Assembly: GCA_944392325.1 (NCBI GenBank)
Contig: CALXWI010000011.1
Coordinates: 1 to 37,528 of the forward strand
From: an uncultured Alphaproteobacteria bacterium
GTDB lineage: Bacteria > Pseudomonadota > Alphaproteobacteria > RF32 > CAG-239
DNA: 37,528 bases
Reading direction: 5' to 3'
Shown piece by piece: positions 15,368 to 24,189 of the stretch (the first letter of the stretch is position 1; each line of letters starts with the position of its first letter). The notes below the pieces were generated by a model. That model did not search any database and was not told where the DNA came from. It saw only the letters and a program-made list of their open reading frames with translations. The position numbers and the translations under genes are program-made.

Positions 15368-16651
15368 ATGTTAATTTCTATGCAAAATATTGAGGATTGC
15401 AAAAAAATGATTCGAGACAGTTATATAGATATCAATAAACTGGTGCAAAACAAAGCGATTTTTAAGTTGTTCAGAGCGGTGGAAAACCACGGCGGAACTT
15501 TGCGCTTTGTCGGCGGGGCGGTGCGCGATGTGATTGCCAAACTGCCGGAACACGAGTTTGATTTGGACTTGGCTACCGATTTGTCCCCTGAAGAAGTGGT
15601 TGAGGCATGCGAAGAAAAGAATCTGAAAACCGTGCCGATTGGCCTGAAGTTTGGCACCGTAGGCGTGGTCATTGGTGATAAAGTGGTCGAAGTGACATCT
15701 TTACGCAGAGATGTTACAACTGATGGGCGCCATGCCGAAGTGGAGTTTACATCTGACTGGGAAGTTGATGCGTCTCGTCGCGACTTGACCATTAATGCCG
15801 TGTATGCCGATGAAAAAGGCAATGTGTTTGATTATTATAACGGAATCGATGATATTGAAAACGGAAGAGTGCGCTTTATCGGCAGTGCGCTGCAGAGAAT
15901 CCGCGAAGATTATTTGCGCGTGCTGAGGTTCTTTAGGTTCTATTCAAGTTTTGGTAAAGGCGAAATCGATAAAAAAGCTTTGCAGGCATGCATAGACTGC
16001 CGCGAAGAGCTGCAGCATTTGGCAATTGAGAGAATCCGCGATGAAATGAGCAAGCTGGTTATGACACCAAAAGCCGTCGAAACCCTGAAAATTATGTTTG
16101 ATAACGGGATATTGGAATATATTTTGCCGACGGCAAAGCATTTGGACTGTCTGGCTTTCTTGATTGAGTTGGTAAACAAACACAAAATTGCTCCCGATGC
16201 AATGCGGCGCTTGTTTGTGATGTATGAGCCGGATGAAAAACTCGCCGAAAACTTGTCTTCACGCTTGAAATTCAGCAAAAAACAGCGCGAAATGTTTATT
16301 CGCTGGGCGGTGCGTAATCCATCGCTGCAAGAATTTGTGAATGAAAAAAGCTTGCGAAAGCTGCTGTATACTTATGGCAGGGATTTTTGCTTTAATAAGT
16401 TTTTGTTGATGTGCGCCTTAAACAAGCAAGAGCCGGATAATTTTGCCCAAATAATTGAGCAGATTGAAGGCTGGGAAATCCCGACTTTTAATATTAAAGG
16501 TAAGCATATTTTGGCGCTGGGAATCGATGATAACCGCAAAATCGGCACCATCTTAGACAAGCTGGAAGAAATATGGATTGAAAGCGACTTTAAGCTTTCA
16601 GACGAAGAGTTGTTGGCTCAGGCTAAGAGCATAATAGCTTCAGCCGCCTAA
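15368..16651 (+). CDS. cca: CCA-adding tRNA nucleotidyltransferase
   Basis: 427 residues, class II nucleotidyltransferase. FVGGAVRD (47-54), the metal-binding DLDLAT (65-70) and the RRDLTINAVY segment (about 137) mark the head and neck; the C-terminal ~200 residues are helical. It adds or repairs the CCA end of tRNAs. A poly(A) polymerase is the close alternative; the RRDLTINA neck fits the CCA enzyme better, but the two are hard to part by sequence. No clear ribosome-binding site precedes the ATG at 15368; an ATG 12 bases on is possible. It overlaps the yraN stop by three bases (convergent). Confidence 0.9.
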   Translation: MLISMQNIEDCKKMIRDSYIDINKLVQNKAIFKLFRAVENHGGTLRFVGGAVRDVIAKLPEHEFDLDLATDLSPEEVVEACEEKNLKTVPIGLKFGTVGVVIGDKVVEVTSLRRDVTTDGRHAEVEFTSDWEVDASRRDLTINAVYADEKGNVFDYYNGIDDIENGRVRFIGSALQRIREDYLRVLRFFRFYSSFGKGEIDKKALQACIDCREELQHLAIERIRDEMSKLVMTPKAVETLKIMFDNGILEYILPTAKHLDCLAFLIELVNKHKIAPDAMRRLFVMYEPDEKLAENLSSRLKFSKKQREMFIRWAVRNPSLQEFVNEKSLRKLLYTYGRDFCFNKFLLMCALNKQEPDNFAQIIEQIEGWEIPTFNIKGKHILALGIDDNRKIGTILDKLEEIWIESDFKLSDEELLAQAKSIIASAA

Positions 16652-16998
16652 AAAGCATTGGGAATATGCTGCAGCCGCAAAGGAAATGCAACTAAAACCG
16701 CATCAAAGCGAATGTTGTATGCTTGATAAGCGGAGTGCTTGGCTAAAAAGTTGGCCGCGGCGGTGCGAATCCGCTTTTGCTGGGTGGGGCTGATGGCATA
16801 AGCCGCAGAGGTGATGTCGCGGCGGAATTTGACCTCAACAAAAGCCAGCGTATTGCCCTTGCGGGCGATAAAGTCGATTTCTCCGGCGGTGGTGCCGCGG
16901 CCGGTGATGTAATTGTGCGCCAGAATCTGCCACCCGTGGAGGCGAAAATACCAACGCGCCGCCAGCTCGGCTAAATGTCCGGAGAGATTATGCTTCAT
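16648..16998 (-). CDS. YraN family (UPF0102) protein
   Basis: 116 residues, matching the YraN family with a nuclease-like fold: GEIDFIARKGNTLAFVEVKFR carries the E..D..EVK active-site pattern of restriction-like endonucleases. The role is unknown; it is often next to rsmI and an LppC gene, as here. Its start overlaps the end of rsmI by 11 bases, so translation is probably coupled. Confidence 0.92.
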   Translation of the reverse strand: MKHNLSGHLAELAARWYFRLHGWQILAHNYITGRGTTAGEIDFIARKGNTLAFVEVKFRRDITSAAYAISPTQQKRIRTAAANFLAKHSAYQAYNIRFDAVLVAFPLRLQHIPNAF

Positions 16999-17830
16999 TT
17001 TTTATCCGCAGAGCGTGTTCGTAGACTTCATTCTTATTAAGTCCGTAGGTTTTGACAATATCGCTGACCGCAGTCTTGAGGCTGGTGGTTTGCATTTTTT
17101 GGCGGAGCAGAGAATCCACATCAATAGCGGCATCAGCACCGGAATCATCAGCCGGAGGAGCTATCATCAGCACCATCTCGCCTTTGGGCTCGTGGGTAGA
17201 AAAATGCTCGATAAGCTCTGGGGCGGTGCCATTGAGGCTTTCCTCAAACATTTTGGTAATCTCACGGCAGACGCAGATTTCCCTTGAGCCAAAAACTTCA
17301 GCCGCAACGCTAAGCGTCTTGACTATACGATTGGCGGTTTCATAAAAAATAAGAGTAGAATCGATGTCTTTTAAGGAGGTAAAAGTATCGCGGCGAGCTT
17401 TGTCTTTGTTGGGAATAAAACCGGCAAACATAAAGCGGTTGGTTGGAAGCCCCGATAGCTGCAAAGCGCAGATTAAGGCACAGCATCCGGGCAAGCTGGT
17501 GATATAAATACCGGCTTGGCGGCAACGGCGAATCAGTTTGTAGCCAGGGTCAGAAATCAGCGGAGAGCCGGCATCGCTAATCAGGGCTACGGATTTGCCC
17601 TCTTCTGCAATCAATCTGATAAGTATGGCGGCCTGTGTGTCTTCATTGTGGTCGTGGAGTGTAATGAACGGCTTTTGCAGACTTATGCCCAACAGAGAAA
17701 ATAATTTTTTGCTGATGCGGGTGTCCTCGCAAGCTATTACATCAGCCTCGCGCAGCGTGCTTTGTGCGCGGGGAGAGATGTCACCGATGTTGCCAATCGG
17801 GGTGGCTACAATGTATAATCCGTTTTTCAT
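16988..17830 (-). CDS. rsmI: 16S rRNA 2'-O-methyltransferase RsmI
   Basis: 280 residues. It starts MKNGLYIVATPIGNIGDISPR, the hallmark of the tetrapyrrole-methylase-fold RsmI, with ACEDTR, LISDAGSPLISDPGYKL and SLPGCCAL following. It methylates the ribose of C1402 in 16S rRNA using SAM. It is transcribed away from the LppC gene from a shared 72-base region and is followed by yraN. Confidence 0.97.
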   Translation of the reverse strand: MKNGLYIVATPIGNIGDISPRAQSTLREADVIACEDTRISKKLFSLLGISLQKPFITLHDHNEDTQAAILIRLIAEEGKSVALISDAGSPLISDPGYKLIRRCRQAGIYITSLPGCCALICALQLSGLPTNRFMFAGFIPNKDKARRDTFTSLKDIDSTLIFYETANRIVKTLSVAAEVFGSREICVCREITKMFEESLNGTAPELIEHFSTHEPKGEMVLMIAPPADDSGADAAIDVDSLLRQKMQTTSLKTAVSDIVKTYGLNKNEVYEHALRIKNEA

Positions 17831-17902
17831 TAGTTATTTCTTTACTTTATATGTGTTTTGTTTTAAACCTGTTAGTAGTGAGTTTATTTCAGTCGGGATA
17901 AA

Positions 17903-19405
17903 ATGCAAGTGCTAAAAAAATATCTTTTTATTTTGTGCGGTTTATGGTTGAGCGGTTGTAGCTCATCCGTACCGGAGAATCACCCCAGAATAACCGGCTC
18001 TGATGCGGCTTTTAATGAAGATGCTTATGCCTCAGTGAGCTTGATGGACAACTCCTTAGATATGCAAGACAACAATTTTAGGGTGGGAATGCTCCTGCCG
18101 TTGTCCGGTCAGGCATCGGAATATGGGCAAGGCCTGAAAAATGCCGCCCTAATGGCGCTTGATGATGTGAAAGCCGATAATTTGGTATTGCAATTTTATG
18201 ATACCAAAAGTACCCCGAGCGGGGCCAGAATCGCCGCTGAAAATGCCATTGCCCAAAATGCAAAGATGATTGTGGGGCCGTTGATGAGCTCTTCGGTGCA
18301 GGCAATTGAAGATGAAACCACTTATAAAGGGATTCCGGTGGTGGCTTTTTCAACCAATACCGAGGTTTTGCGCCCGCAGGTGTATACTTTAGGACTGTTG
18401 GTTGAAGAGCAAGTCAACCGGATTATTGCTTTTGCCGCAAGCAAGGGCAAAAAGCGCTTTGCTCTGTTGGTACCAAATGACAACAGCGGTTTGGCAATTG
18501 CTAAAGCTGCAGTGTATGCCGCTGCTGAGAATAATGCCACGGTATCAAAAATTGCCTTCTACAAACCGGGGACAACCGACTTCGGTGATTCCGTAAAAGC
18601 CTTGGTGGATTATGACAAGCGCAGTGCCAGACTGGCAAGAATCAGAAAATCGTTGAAAGCGCAAGCCGGAGACCCAGCTGCCGCCAGAGCCCTGAAACGT
18701 TTGGAACGGTTGCAGGCTTTGGGTGATGTGGATTTTGATGCGGTATTGATTCCGGAATCGGGCGCGAATTTGAAATCAGCTTTGGCGATGTTTGGTTATT
18801 ATGACGTATATTCACCGCAAGTGCGATTTTTGGGTACGAGCGTGTGGGAAAATACCGACCTGAGCCGCGAAACCATGGCATACGGCTCGTGGTACCCGGC
18901 ATTGTCAAGAACACATAGTGCTTATTTTGCCAAAAAATATTATGATACCTTCGGCGAAAAGCCCGCCAGCATCTATTCTTTAGCCTATGATGCGGTAGCG
19001 TTGAGCTCGGCAATTGCACAGAAAGACAACTCAAATATTGATACGCTTATTACATCAAGCGACGGATATGTCGGCATTAACGGCGTGTTCAGAATCTTTC
19101 CGAACGGGACTAACGAGCATAGTTTAGAAGTTCTTGAAGTCGGTAACGGCGGCAACAGCGTTGTATCAGAAGCGCCAAAGCGGTTTGCCGGTCCGGCTCC
19201 ATTGGTAGAAAATTTGCACAATAATCTGGTGATTGATGCTTATTATCGTGCACCGGAAATCTATGGCAAAAACAAACAAGCCGTGCAGATGGCTATCTAT
19301 GGAAGAGTGCTTGATGATATTAACCAACCGGAAAATGCCGCCTACCAAAACGAGGCTGACATCGTCAGAAAAGCCCTAAAAGAGCATAATGTGGTGGTGC
19401 CTTAG
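17903..19405 (+). CDS. LppC-like lipoprotein (putative LpoA-type activator)
   Basis: 500 residues. The lipobox LSGC with Cys19 marks an outer-membrane lipoprotein. Residues ~50-430 form a periplasmic-binding fold (starting FRVGMLLPLSGQASEYGQGL), as in the C-terminal half of LpoA, which activates PBP1A in gammaproteobacteria. The N-terminal TPR half of E. coli LpoA is missing, as is usual in alphaproteobacterial LppC. A basic insert (around 235-275) breaks the fold. Involvement in cell-wall synthesis is therefore inferred only. Confidence 0.88.
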   Translation: MQVLKKYLFILCGLWLSGCSSSVPENHPRITGSDAAFNEDAYASVSLMDNSLDMQDNNFRVGMLLPLSGQASEYGQGLKNAALMALDDVKADNLVLQFYDTKSTPSGARIAAENAIAQNAKMIVGPLMSSSVQAIEDETTYKGIPVVAFSTNTEVLRPQVYTLGLLVEEQVNRIIAFAASKGKKRFALLVPNDNSGLAIAKAAVYAAAENNATVSKIAFYKPGTTDFGDSVKALVDYDKRSARLARIRKSLKAQAGDPAAARALKRLERLQALGDVDFDAVLIPESGANLKSALAMFGYYDVYSPQVRFLGTSVWENTDLSRETMAYGSWYPALSRTHSAYFAKKYYDTFGEKPASIYSLAYDAVALSSAIAQKDNSNIDTLITSSDGYVGINGVFRIFPNGTNEHSLEVLEVGNGGNSVVSEAPKRFAGPAPLVENLHNNLVIDAYYRAPEIYGKNKQAVQMAIYGRVLDDINQPENAAYQNEADIVRKALKEHNVVVP

Positions 19406-19468
19406 TAAATAATTGGCGATTGGTGTAATTTTTTCCTTGAAAAAGGAGAGGTTTTCGGGAATATTAAA

Positions 19469-19562
19469 GAAGGAGGACGTCGGGTTAGTCGGTCGCCAAT
19501 CCGGTCAGGTCCGGAAGGAAGCAGCCGTAACGATGCGGATTAAGGTCGATGCTCCTCCTCTA
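19469..19562 (+). ncRNA. ffs: Signal recognition particle RNA (4.5S)
   Basis: The conserved apical core GGTCAGGTCCGGAAGGAAGC is present at about 19503-19522, followed by AGCC. The ends AGGAGGA (from 19472) and TCCTCCT (to about 19560) pair to close the rod. It is the bacterial small SRP RNA, which with Ffh targets membrane proteins. Position just before dnaX is common in alphaproteobacteria. End points are estimated to within a few bases. Confidence 0.95.
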
Positions 19563-19595
19563 TTTTTGATTGGTTCTGGTTGGTTTTAGAAAAAT

Positions 19596-21347
19596 ATGGC
19601 TCAAGATAATAACAGCGATAATCAATATGTGGTTTTGGCACGAAAGTATCGTCCGCAGAATTTTGATGATTTGGTCGGGCAAGATGCTTTGGTGCAGACA
19701 TTAACCAATGCCATTAATAACAACCGCTTGCACCACGCTTATATTTTGACGGGAATCCGCGGCGTGGGCAAAACTACCACCGCCAGAATTATTGCCAAAG
19801 CTCTGAACTGTACCGGATTGGACGGCAAAGGTGGGCCAACCGTTCACCCTTGCGGTGTGTGCGAAAACTGCAAAGCCATTACGGCCGGGCGGCATATTGA
19901 TGTGATGGAGCTTGATGCCGCATCACGTACGGGTATTGATGATATCAGAGAGATTTTGGACGGGGTGCGCTATAAGCCGACTAACGCCCGCTACAAGATA
20001 TATATTATCGACGAAGTCCATATGCTCTCTAAAAGTGCGTTTAATGCTTTGCTGAAAACGCTGGAAGAGCCGCCTTCTCATGTGAAGTTTATTTTTGCAA
20101 CAACGGAAATCCGCAAAGTGCCGGTAACGATTTTGTCGCGCTGCCAGAGGTTTGACTTGCAGAGGATTTCGGTTGATGAATTGGTCGGTTTATTCAAAAA
20201 AATTCTGACCAATGAAAATATTAAGGCTGAAGATGAGGCCTTGCAGATGATTGCCAAAGCGGCTGAAGGCTCAGCCCGCGACGGAGAATCAATGCTTGAC
20301 CAAGCGATATCGCTCGGCGGCGGCGTGGTCAAAGTCGATGTGGTGAAAAATATGATCGGCTTGGCGGACCGCACGCAGACTTTTGAGCTGTTTGAGCAGA
20401 TGACCAGCGGTAAAATCGACAAGGTTATCAGCCTTTTGCAAGAGCAATATAAAAACGGAGCTAATCCGTACCAGATTTTGCAAGATTTGGTCAGCGCTAC
20501 CCATTTGGTGGCGAAGACCAGAATTATTCCGAACTCTATTGAAGACCCGTCCGTGGCTGAAGAAGAACGCATTTTTGCTAAGAAGATGGCGGCGGTGGTT
20601 CCGGTAGCCGTACTGTCTAAAATGTGGCAGATGATGCTCAAAGGCCTAAACGAGCTGCAGATTGCGCCGGTGCAGATTGATGCTCTGGAAATGATTTTAA
20701 TCCGCATTGCTTATGCGGCTAATTTGCCGACACCGTATGAGATTTTAAACGACGTAAAAAAAAACTCTAATTTAACGGCTGTTGCCGGTGCTCGCCCCAT
20801 CCCCCAAGTAAAGGCTGCCGCAGCAGAGCCCAAACCGGCGGAAAGCAACGCTGCCCAACCCCAAGAAGCTACGGAGGGTGGCAAACAATCCAACAATTTT
20901 TTTAACAAACCGGAGGACTTAATCCAATATTTGGAAGGGTGCCGCCAGTTGTTGATGGTATATTCCCTCAAAAACGATGTGGCGTTTGAGGAATTTGAAA
21001 ACGGGTCCATCAAAATTACCGTGTCAGAAAAAATTAATCCTGACTTTATTATGAACCTGCATAAAATTTTGCTGGACGCTACCGGAAAAAACTGGAAAAT
21101 TGAAATTGTTAAGGGCAAACTCGGGCGGACATTGTTCCAAAAGGAAAACGCCAAAGTCGAGGAAGATAAAAAAAGTATTATGGAGTACCCCTTGGTAAAG
21201 GCGATTATGGCCGAGTTTAAAGGTGCTAAAATTGAGACGATTACCCGCAAAATTATGGAAGAAGATGACGATGATGAAGACGTATCATTTGAACATAGCG
21301 GGGATGACAGTGGTTTAATTTTTGACGAGGATAAAGACGATGCTTAA
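19596..21347 (+). CDS. dnaX: DNA polymerase III subunit tau (and probable gamma)
   Basis: 583 residues, clamp-loader ATPase. Walker A is GIRGVGKTT (about 53-61), zinc-binding Cys are C86, C89 and C92 with C72, DEVHMLS is the Walker B region and SRCQRFDL the sensor segment. Domains I-III end about residue 380. There, codons 387-390 (GTA AAA AAA AAC) hold nine A in a row (20756-20764). A -1 shift gives KKKL then stop, and a +1 shift also stops soon, so a gamma-like ~391-residue product is predicted next to full-length tau. The C-terminal ~190 residues are acidic at the end. It overlaps ybaB. Confidence 0.97.
   Translation: MAQDNNSDNQYVVLARKYRPQNFDDLVGQDALVQTLTNAINNNRLHHAYILTGIRGVGKTTTARIIAKALNCTGLDGKGGPTVHPCGVCENCKAITAGRHIDVMELDAASRTGIDDIREILDGVRYKPTNARYKIYIIDEVHMLSKSAFNALLKTLEEPPSHVKFIFATTEIRKVPVTILSRCQRFDLQRISVDELVGLFKKILTNENIKAEDEALQMIAKAAEGSARDGESMLDQAISLGGGVVKVDVVKNMIGLADRTQTFELFEQMTSGKIDKVISLLQEQYKNGANPYQILQDLVSATHLVAKTRIIPNSIEDPSVAEEERIFAKKMAAVVPVAVLSKMWQMMLKGLNELQIAPVQIDALEMILIRIAYAANLPTPYEILNDVKKNSNLTAVAGARPIPQVKAAAAEPKPAESNAAQPQEATEGGKQSNNFFNKPEDLIQYLEGCRQLLMVYSLKNDVAFEEFENGSIKITVSEKINPDFIMNLHKILLDATGKNWKIEIVKGKLGRTLFQKENAKVEEDKKSIMEYPLVKAIMAEFKGAKIETITRKIMEEDDDDEDVSFEHSGDDSGLIFDEDKDDA
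20756..20764 (+). other. Candidate frameshift/slippage site in dnaX
   Basis: Nine A bases in frame as gtA AAA AAA AAc. In the -1 frame the next codons are AAA CTC TAA. A weak hairpin (CGGC-TGTT-GCCG, 20776-20787) lies 11 bases on. The known parallels are the A AAA AAG site of E. coli dnaX and the nine-A site of Thermus thermophilus dnaX. Confidence 0.65.
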
Positions 21348-21660
21348 TATTCAGGGAATTATGAAACAAGCCCAAGCCATGCAGAAAAAAATGGAAGACA
21401 TGCAAAACCAATTGGCTCAGCAAGAAGTAGAAGGCTCAAGCGGCGGCGGTATGGTTAAAGTGACACTCAATGGTAAATTTGAAATGAAAAAGCTGGAAAT
21501 TGATAAGTCTTTAGTGGTGGCCGATGAAGCTGATATTTTGGAAGACTTAATCGTGGCTGCACATAATGATGCCAAAAACAAAGTTGAGGCCATGATGAGC
21601 GACAGTATGAAAAATGTTACCGGCGGGATGAATATCCCCGGATTGAAACTGCCTTTCTAG
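21340..21660 (+). CDS. YbaB/EbfC nucleoid-associated protein
   Basis: 106 residues: MLNIQGIMKQAQAMQKKMED opens the first helix, a Gly-rich turn GSSGGGMVKVTLNG follows, and the last part is helical. It forms a DNA-binding dimer of the nucleoid and is regularly placed between dnaX and recR, as here. The ATG at 21340 overlaps the dnaX stop (ATGCTTAA) and is preceded by GAGGAT; a TTG at 21322 is less likely. Confidence 0.95.
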   Translation: MLNIQGIMKQAQAMQKKMEDMQNQLAQQEVEGSSGGGMVKVTLNGKFEMKKLEIDKSLVVADEADILEDLIVAAHNDAKNKVEAMMSDSMKNVTGGMNIPGLKLPF

Positions 21661-21674
21661 AGGGTTGAAAAAAA

Positions 21675-22268
21675 GTGGCCGGAAAAGATATTGAAAAACT
21701 GGTAAAACTGGTGGCTAAACTCCCAGCGCTCGGGACGCGATCTTCACGGAGAATCGTGCTCCAGCTGCTAAAAAAAAGAGAAACGCTGTTTTTGCCTTTG
21801 ATTGAGGCGATGCGCGAGGTGGCAGAAAATGTTAAAACTTGCGAAATCTGCGGCAATTTTGACACCGAATCACCCTGCCCGATTTGTGCCTCAGAAACCC
21901 GTGACGCATCAACCATTTGTGTGGTACAAGATGTGGCCGATTTGTGGGCAATGGAGCGCGTGGCGATGTTCAAAGGCAAGTATCATGTATTGGGCGGAAT
22001 ATTGTCTGCCTTAGACGGAGTGGCTCCGGAAGATTTGAATATCGAAAAGCTGTTTACTCGCATTGAACGCGACGGTATTAAAGAGGTGATTTTGGCCTTG
22101 CCGGCGACTATCGATGGGCAGATTACCGCTAACTATTTGATTCAAAAGCTCAAAAATTTTGATATTAAAGTATCTACTTTGGCGCAGGGGATTCCCGTTG
22201 GAGCTGAACTGGATTATATGGATGAAGGGACTATCCAACTTGCGCTTAATTCTCGAAAGGTGTTATAA
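21675..22268 (+). CDS. recR: Recombination protein RecR
   Basis: 197 residues. An N-terminal helix-hairpin-helix (LVKLVAKLPALGTRSSRRI), a zinc finger (CEICGNFDTESPCPIC) and a Toprim domain (ICVVQDVADLWAMER ... YHVLGG) give the full RecR layout. With RecO and RecF it loads RecA at gaps. Start codon is GTG at 21675. The stop overlaps the start of the next gene by one base (TAATG). Confidence 0.97.
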   Translation: MAGKDIEKLVKLVAKLPALGTRSSRRIVLQLLKKRETLFLPLIEAMREVAENVKTCEICGNFDTESPCPICASETRDASTICVVQDVADLWAMERVAMFKGKYHVLGGILSALDGVAPEDLNIEKLFTRIERDGIKEVILALPATIDGQITANYLIQKLKNFDIKVSTLAQGIPVGAELDYMDEGTIQLALNSRKVL

Positions 22269-23041
22269 TGAAAAATTATGATATTGTGATTCCGTTAGGA
22301 ATTTTTTGTGCGGCATCTTACCACTTAAGACGCAACAACTTGCAGGTGGAGTCATACCCTTTTGACTGGATGGGGGTCAAAACCGTGAAAACCGGTGCCG
22401 AAATCATAGCCAATGATTTTAAAGACTTTTTTGTTAAAGAGAGATTGGTCTCTGAGGAAGGCGAAAACGGAAACCACATCCCCTATGTGCAAAAGCCCGA
22501 AAATTACTTGTTTTACCATTGCGTGGATAAAGATTTGCCCTTTGATGAGGCTTGCGCTAAGGCTAAAGCAATGTTTGACCGCAGAATTAAACGCCTGTAT
22601 GAAAATGTTGGGAAAGCTAAAAACGTGCTGTTTTTTGCGACGCATAATCATCCGGTTAAAGAGCAAGATGCTATTGATGCACAGGCTATATTGGAAAAGA
22701 AATTCCCCGGAAAAAATATTGACCTGATTGCCGTTGACTGCAAAGATTTTTATAAAGGTGTAGAGACAATCCATCTGAACAAGCATGTGGATTTTGTGAA
22801 AATGGAGTTTCATGCCGGAAAAGATATTTATTCGGATAAAAAAGAAGAATTTGCTAAAATTTTAAGCGACAGAAGGCTCGGCTCCGTATGGCAAAGGTTG
22901 GGGCGTAAGTGGAACAACGTATCATTCAAAGTTAAACGCTTGGTGGTAAACTGCTTATGCTGCCTGATTCCGGTTAAAAAATGGCGCAAGTCTATCCGCC
23001 GTAAGTTTGATGTGTCAACCCAGATGTTTGAACGCAAATAG
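22268..23041 (+). CDS. DUF1796 protein, putative papain-like peptidase fold (1)
   Basis: 257 residues. The N-terminus (VIPLGIFCAASYHLRRNNLQ, then YPFDWMG at 30-36) resembles the DUF1796 family, described as papain-like; Cys14 would be the nucleophile candidate. A short basic C-terminal segment, CLIPVKKWRKSIRRK (about 231-246), recurs in the neighbour and in glycan genes at 30-33 kb. No signal peptide. It begins at the recR stop (TAATG), so it is translated from the same message. The family lacks a firm biochemical role; it is often seen with cell-surface glycan genes. Confidence 0.75.
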   Translation: MKNYDIVIPLGIFCAASYHLRRNNLQVESYPFDWMGVKTVKTGAEIIANDFKDFFVKERLVSEEGENGNHIPYVQKPENYLFYHCVDKDLPFDEACAKAKAMFDRRIKRLYENVGKAKNVLFFATHNHPVKEQDAIDAQAILEKKFPGKNIDLIAVDCKDFYKGVETIHLNKHVDFVKMEFHAGKDIYSDKKEEFAKILSDRRLGSVWQRLGRKWNNVSFKVKRLVVNCLCCLIPVKKWRKSIRRKFDVSTQMFERK

Positions 23042-23049
23042 AGGTAAAA

Positions 23050-23826
23050 ATGAAAAAATATGATTTGTTTGTGCCTTTGGGGTGTTTTTGCTTGCCATCG
23101 CATTGTTTGCGAATGAGCAATTTGCAGCTGGCGGCCTACCCTTTTGACTGGGTGGGAACCGAAGACGTGACCAAGTTCATTAAATATCTAGACAACCATT
23201 TTCAGGGCTTTTTTCAGAAAGAAAATTTGGAGCTGGTCGGTGATGTTATCGGCAACCACATAAGCTACAAAGATACTAAAAATGATGTGCTGTTTCCGCA
23301 TTGCATAGATAAAGATTTGCCTTTTGATGAGGCTTATGACAAAGCAAGAGCAACTTTTGACCGCCGAATTGAGCGGCTGTATCAGCACATTAATCAGGCA
23401 AACAAAATATTGTTTTGCAATGCGTGCTACAAAACATATAAACAGCATGATTTGGGCAACTTGCTGCAGCAGTTGCGGAAGGTGTTTCCCAACAAAGACA
23501 TCAGCCTGATGAGGATTAATTTGGCGCCGGATTTTGACAAACTGGTGGAATATAAAGAGGTTAGTCCGGATATTTTGGTATATAATATGAAATATGATAT
23601 GGCTAAAAATATTTATACCGACCGAGATAAAGAGATGGCGCAGATTATGGCGGACTTTGGGCTTAATCCGAGTAAAAAAGTGTGGTTCTACAAGCTGAAA
23701 GAATGTGGATTCGCCATTAAGCGCTTTTTGGTTAATTTGCTGTGTTGTTTGGTGCCGGTAAAGCGAATCCGCCATCAAATAAGGAAGAAATTTAACATTT
23801 CAACCAAGTTTTTTGACAAAAACTAA
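23050..23826 (+). CDS. DUF1796 protein, putative papain-like peptidase fold (2)
   Basis: 258 residues, a paralogue of the preceding gene. The order is the same: VPLGCFCLPSHCLRMSNLQ, AYPFDWVG (30-36), FPHCIDKDLPFDEA, then LLCCLVPVKRIRHQIRKKFN at the C-terminus. The shared blocks and eight-base spacing indicate tandem duplication followed by divergence, with Cys12 or Cys14 as possible active residues. No signal peptide or membrane segment other than the short C-terminal hydrophobic patch. Confidence 0.75.
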   Translation: MKKYDLFVPLGCFCLPSHCLRMSNLQLAAYPFDWVGTEDVTKFIKYLDNHFQGFFQKENLELVGDVIGNHISYKDTKNDVLFPHCIDKDLPFDEAYDKARATFDRRIERLYQHINQANKILFCNACYKTYKQHDLGNLLQQLRKVFPNKDISLMRINLAPDFDKLVEYKEVSPDILVYNMKYDMAKNIYTDRDKEMAQIMADFGLNPSKKVWFYKLKECGFAIKRFLVNLLCCLVPVKRIRHQIRKKFNISTKFFDKN

Positions 23827-24102
23827 GTGTTGTATACAAAAGTATAGACAATATTTTGAAAAATATTCTTTGCTTTATCTTAAATTTGTGGTATTAGTAT
23901 AACTATACTATGGAGTTATCCATGGTTGTATCTGAGAAGGTACGGGGCTGTCGTAAGCCTCTCATATTGAGTCCGGTGTTGGATATAACATCGTCAAATT
24001 GTCTATACAAATTTTGTAGAGGCATGATTATATCCTCCTTTGATTGTGTGACGCGTCTACGGTCGAGGAGCCGCAAGTATATGTTCAGAAACGGCGGAAA
24101 AA
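23827..24102. promoter_or_regulatory. Intergenic region with clustered inverted repeats
   Basis: This 276-base gap holds TTGTATACAA (23830-23839), an 11-bp inverted repeat GTATAGACAAT/ATTGTCTATAC (23842-23852 and 23998-24008), and a second dyad AGTATA-AC-TATACT (23896-23909). The repeated GTATA(G/C) core suggests operators of one regulator or the ends of a tiny element. A small minus-strand ORF lies inside. Confidence 0.5.
23903..24025 (-). CDS. Possible 40-residue protein
   Basis: Begins MPLQNLYRQFDDVISNTG and ends TTMDNSIV. It is supported mainly by an excellent ribosome-binding site, AAAGGAGG seven bases before the ATG at 24025. The first part could form an amphipathic helix; the rest is polar and basic. 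I recognise no family. An in-frame upstream start exists but lacks such a site. Its 5' end crosses the inverted repeat at 23998-24008. Confidence 0.4.
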   Translation of the reverse strand: MPLQNLYRQFDDVISNTGLNMRGLRQPRTFSDTTMDNSIV

Positions 24103-24189
24103 GTGGTTGAACTCTTTTATAACTTAAATGAAAGACCGGCAACTTATGAATCTCCGTATAATAATTTTTATCCGGAGGATTTGAAAGAT

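Noticed and set aside
19441..19595. tRNA or tmRNA in the gap before dnaX
   Set aside because: The conserved GGTCAGGTCCGGAAGGAAGC core identifies SRP RNA; no cloverleaf is present. I see no tRNA gene or CRISPR array anywhere in the window.
23910..24110. 66-codon plus-strand ORF opposite the small minus ORF
   Set aside because: Only a weak start context and no recognisable protein features; the minus-strand frame has a far better ribosome-binding site.
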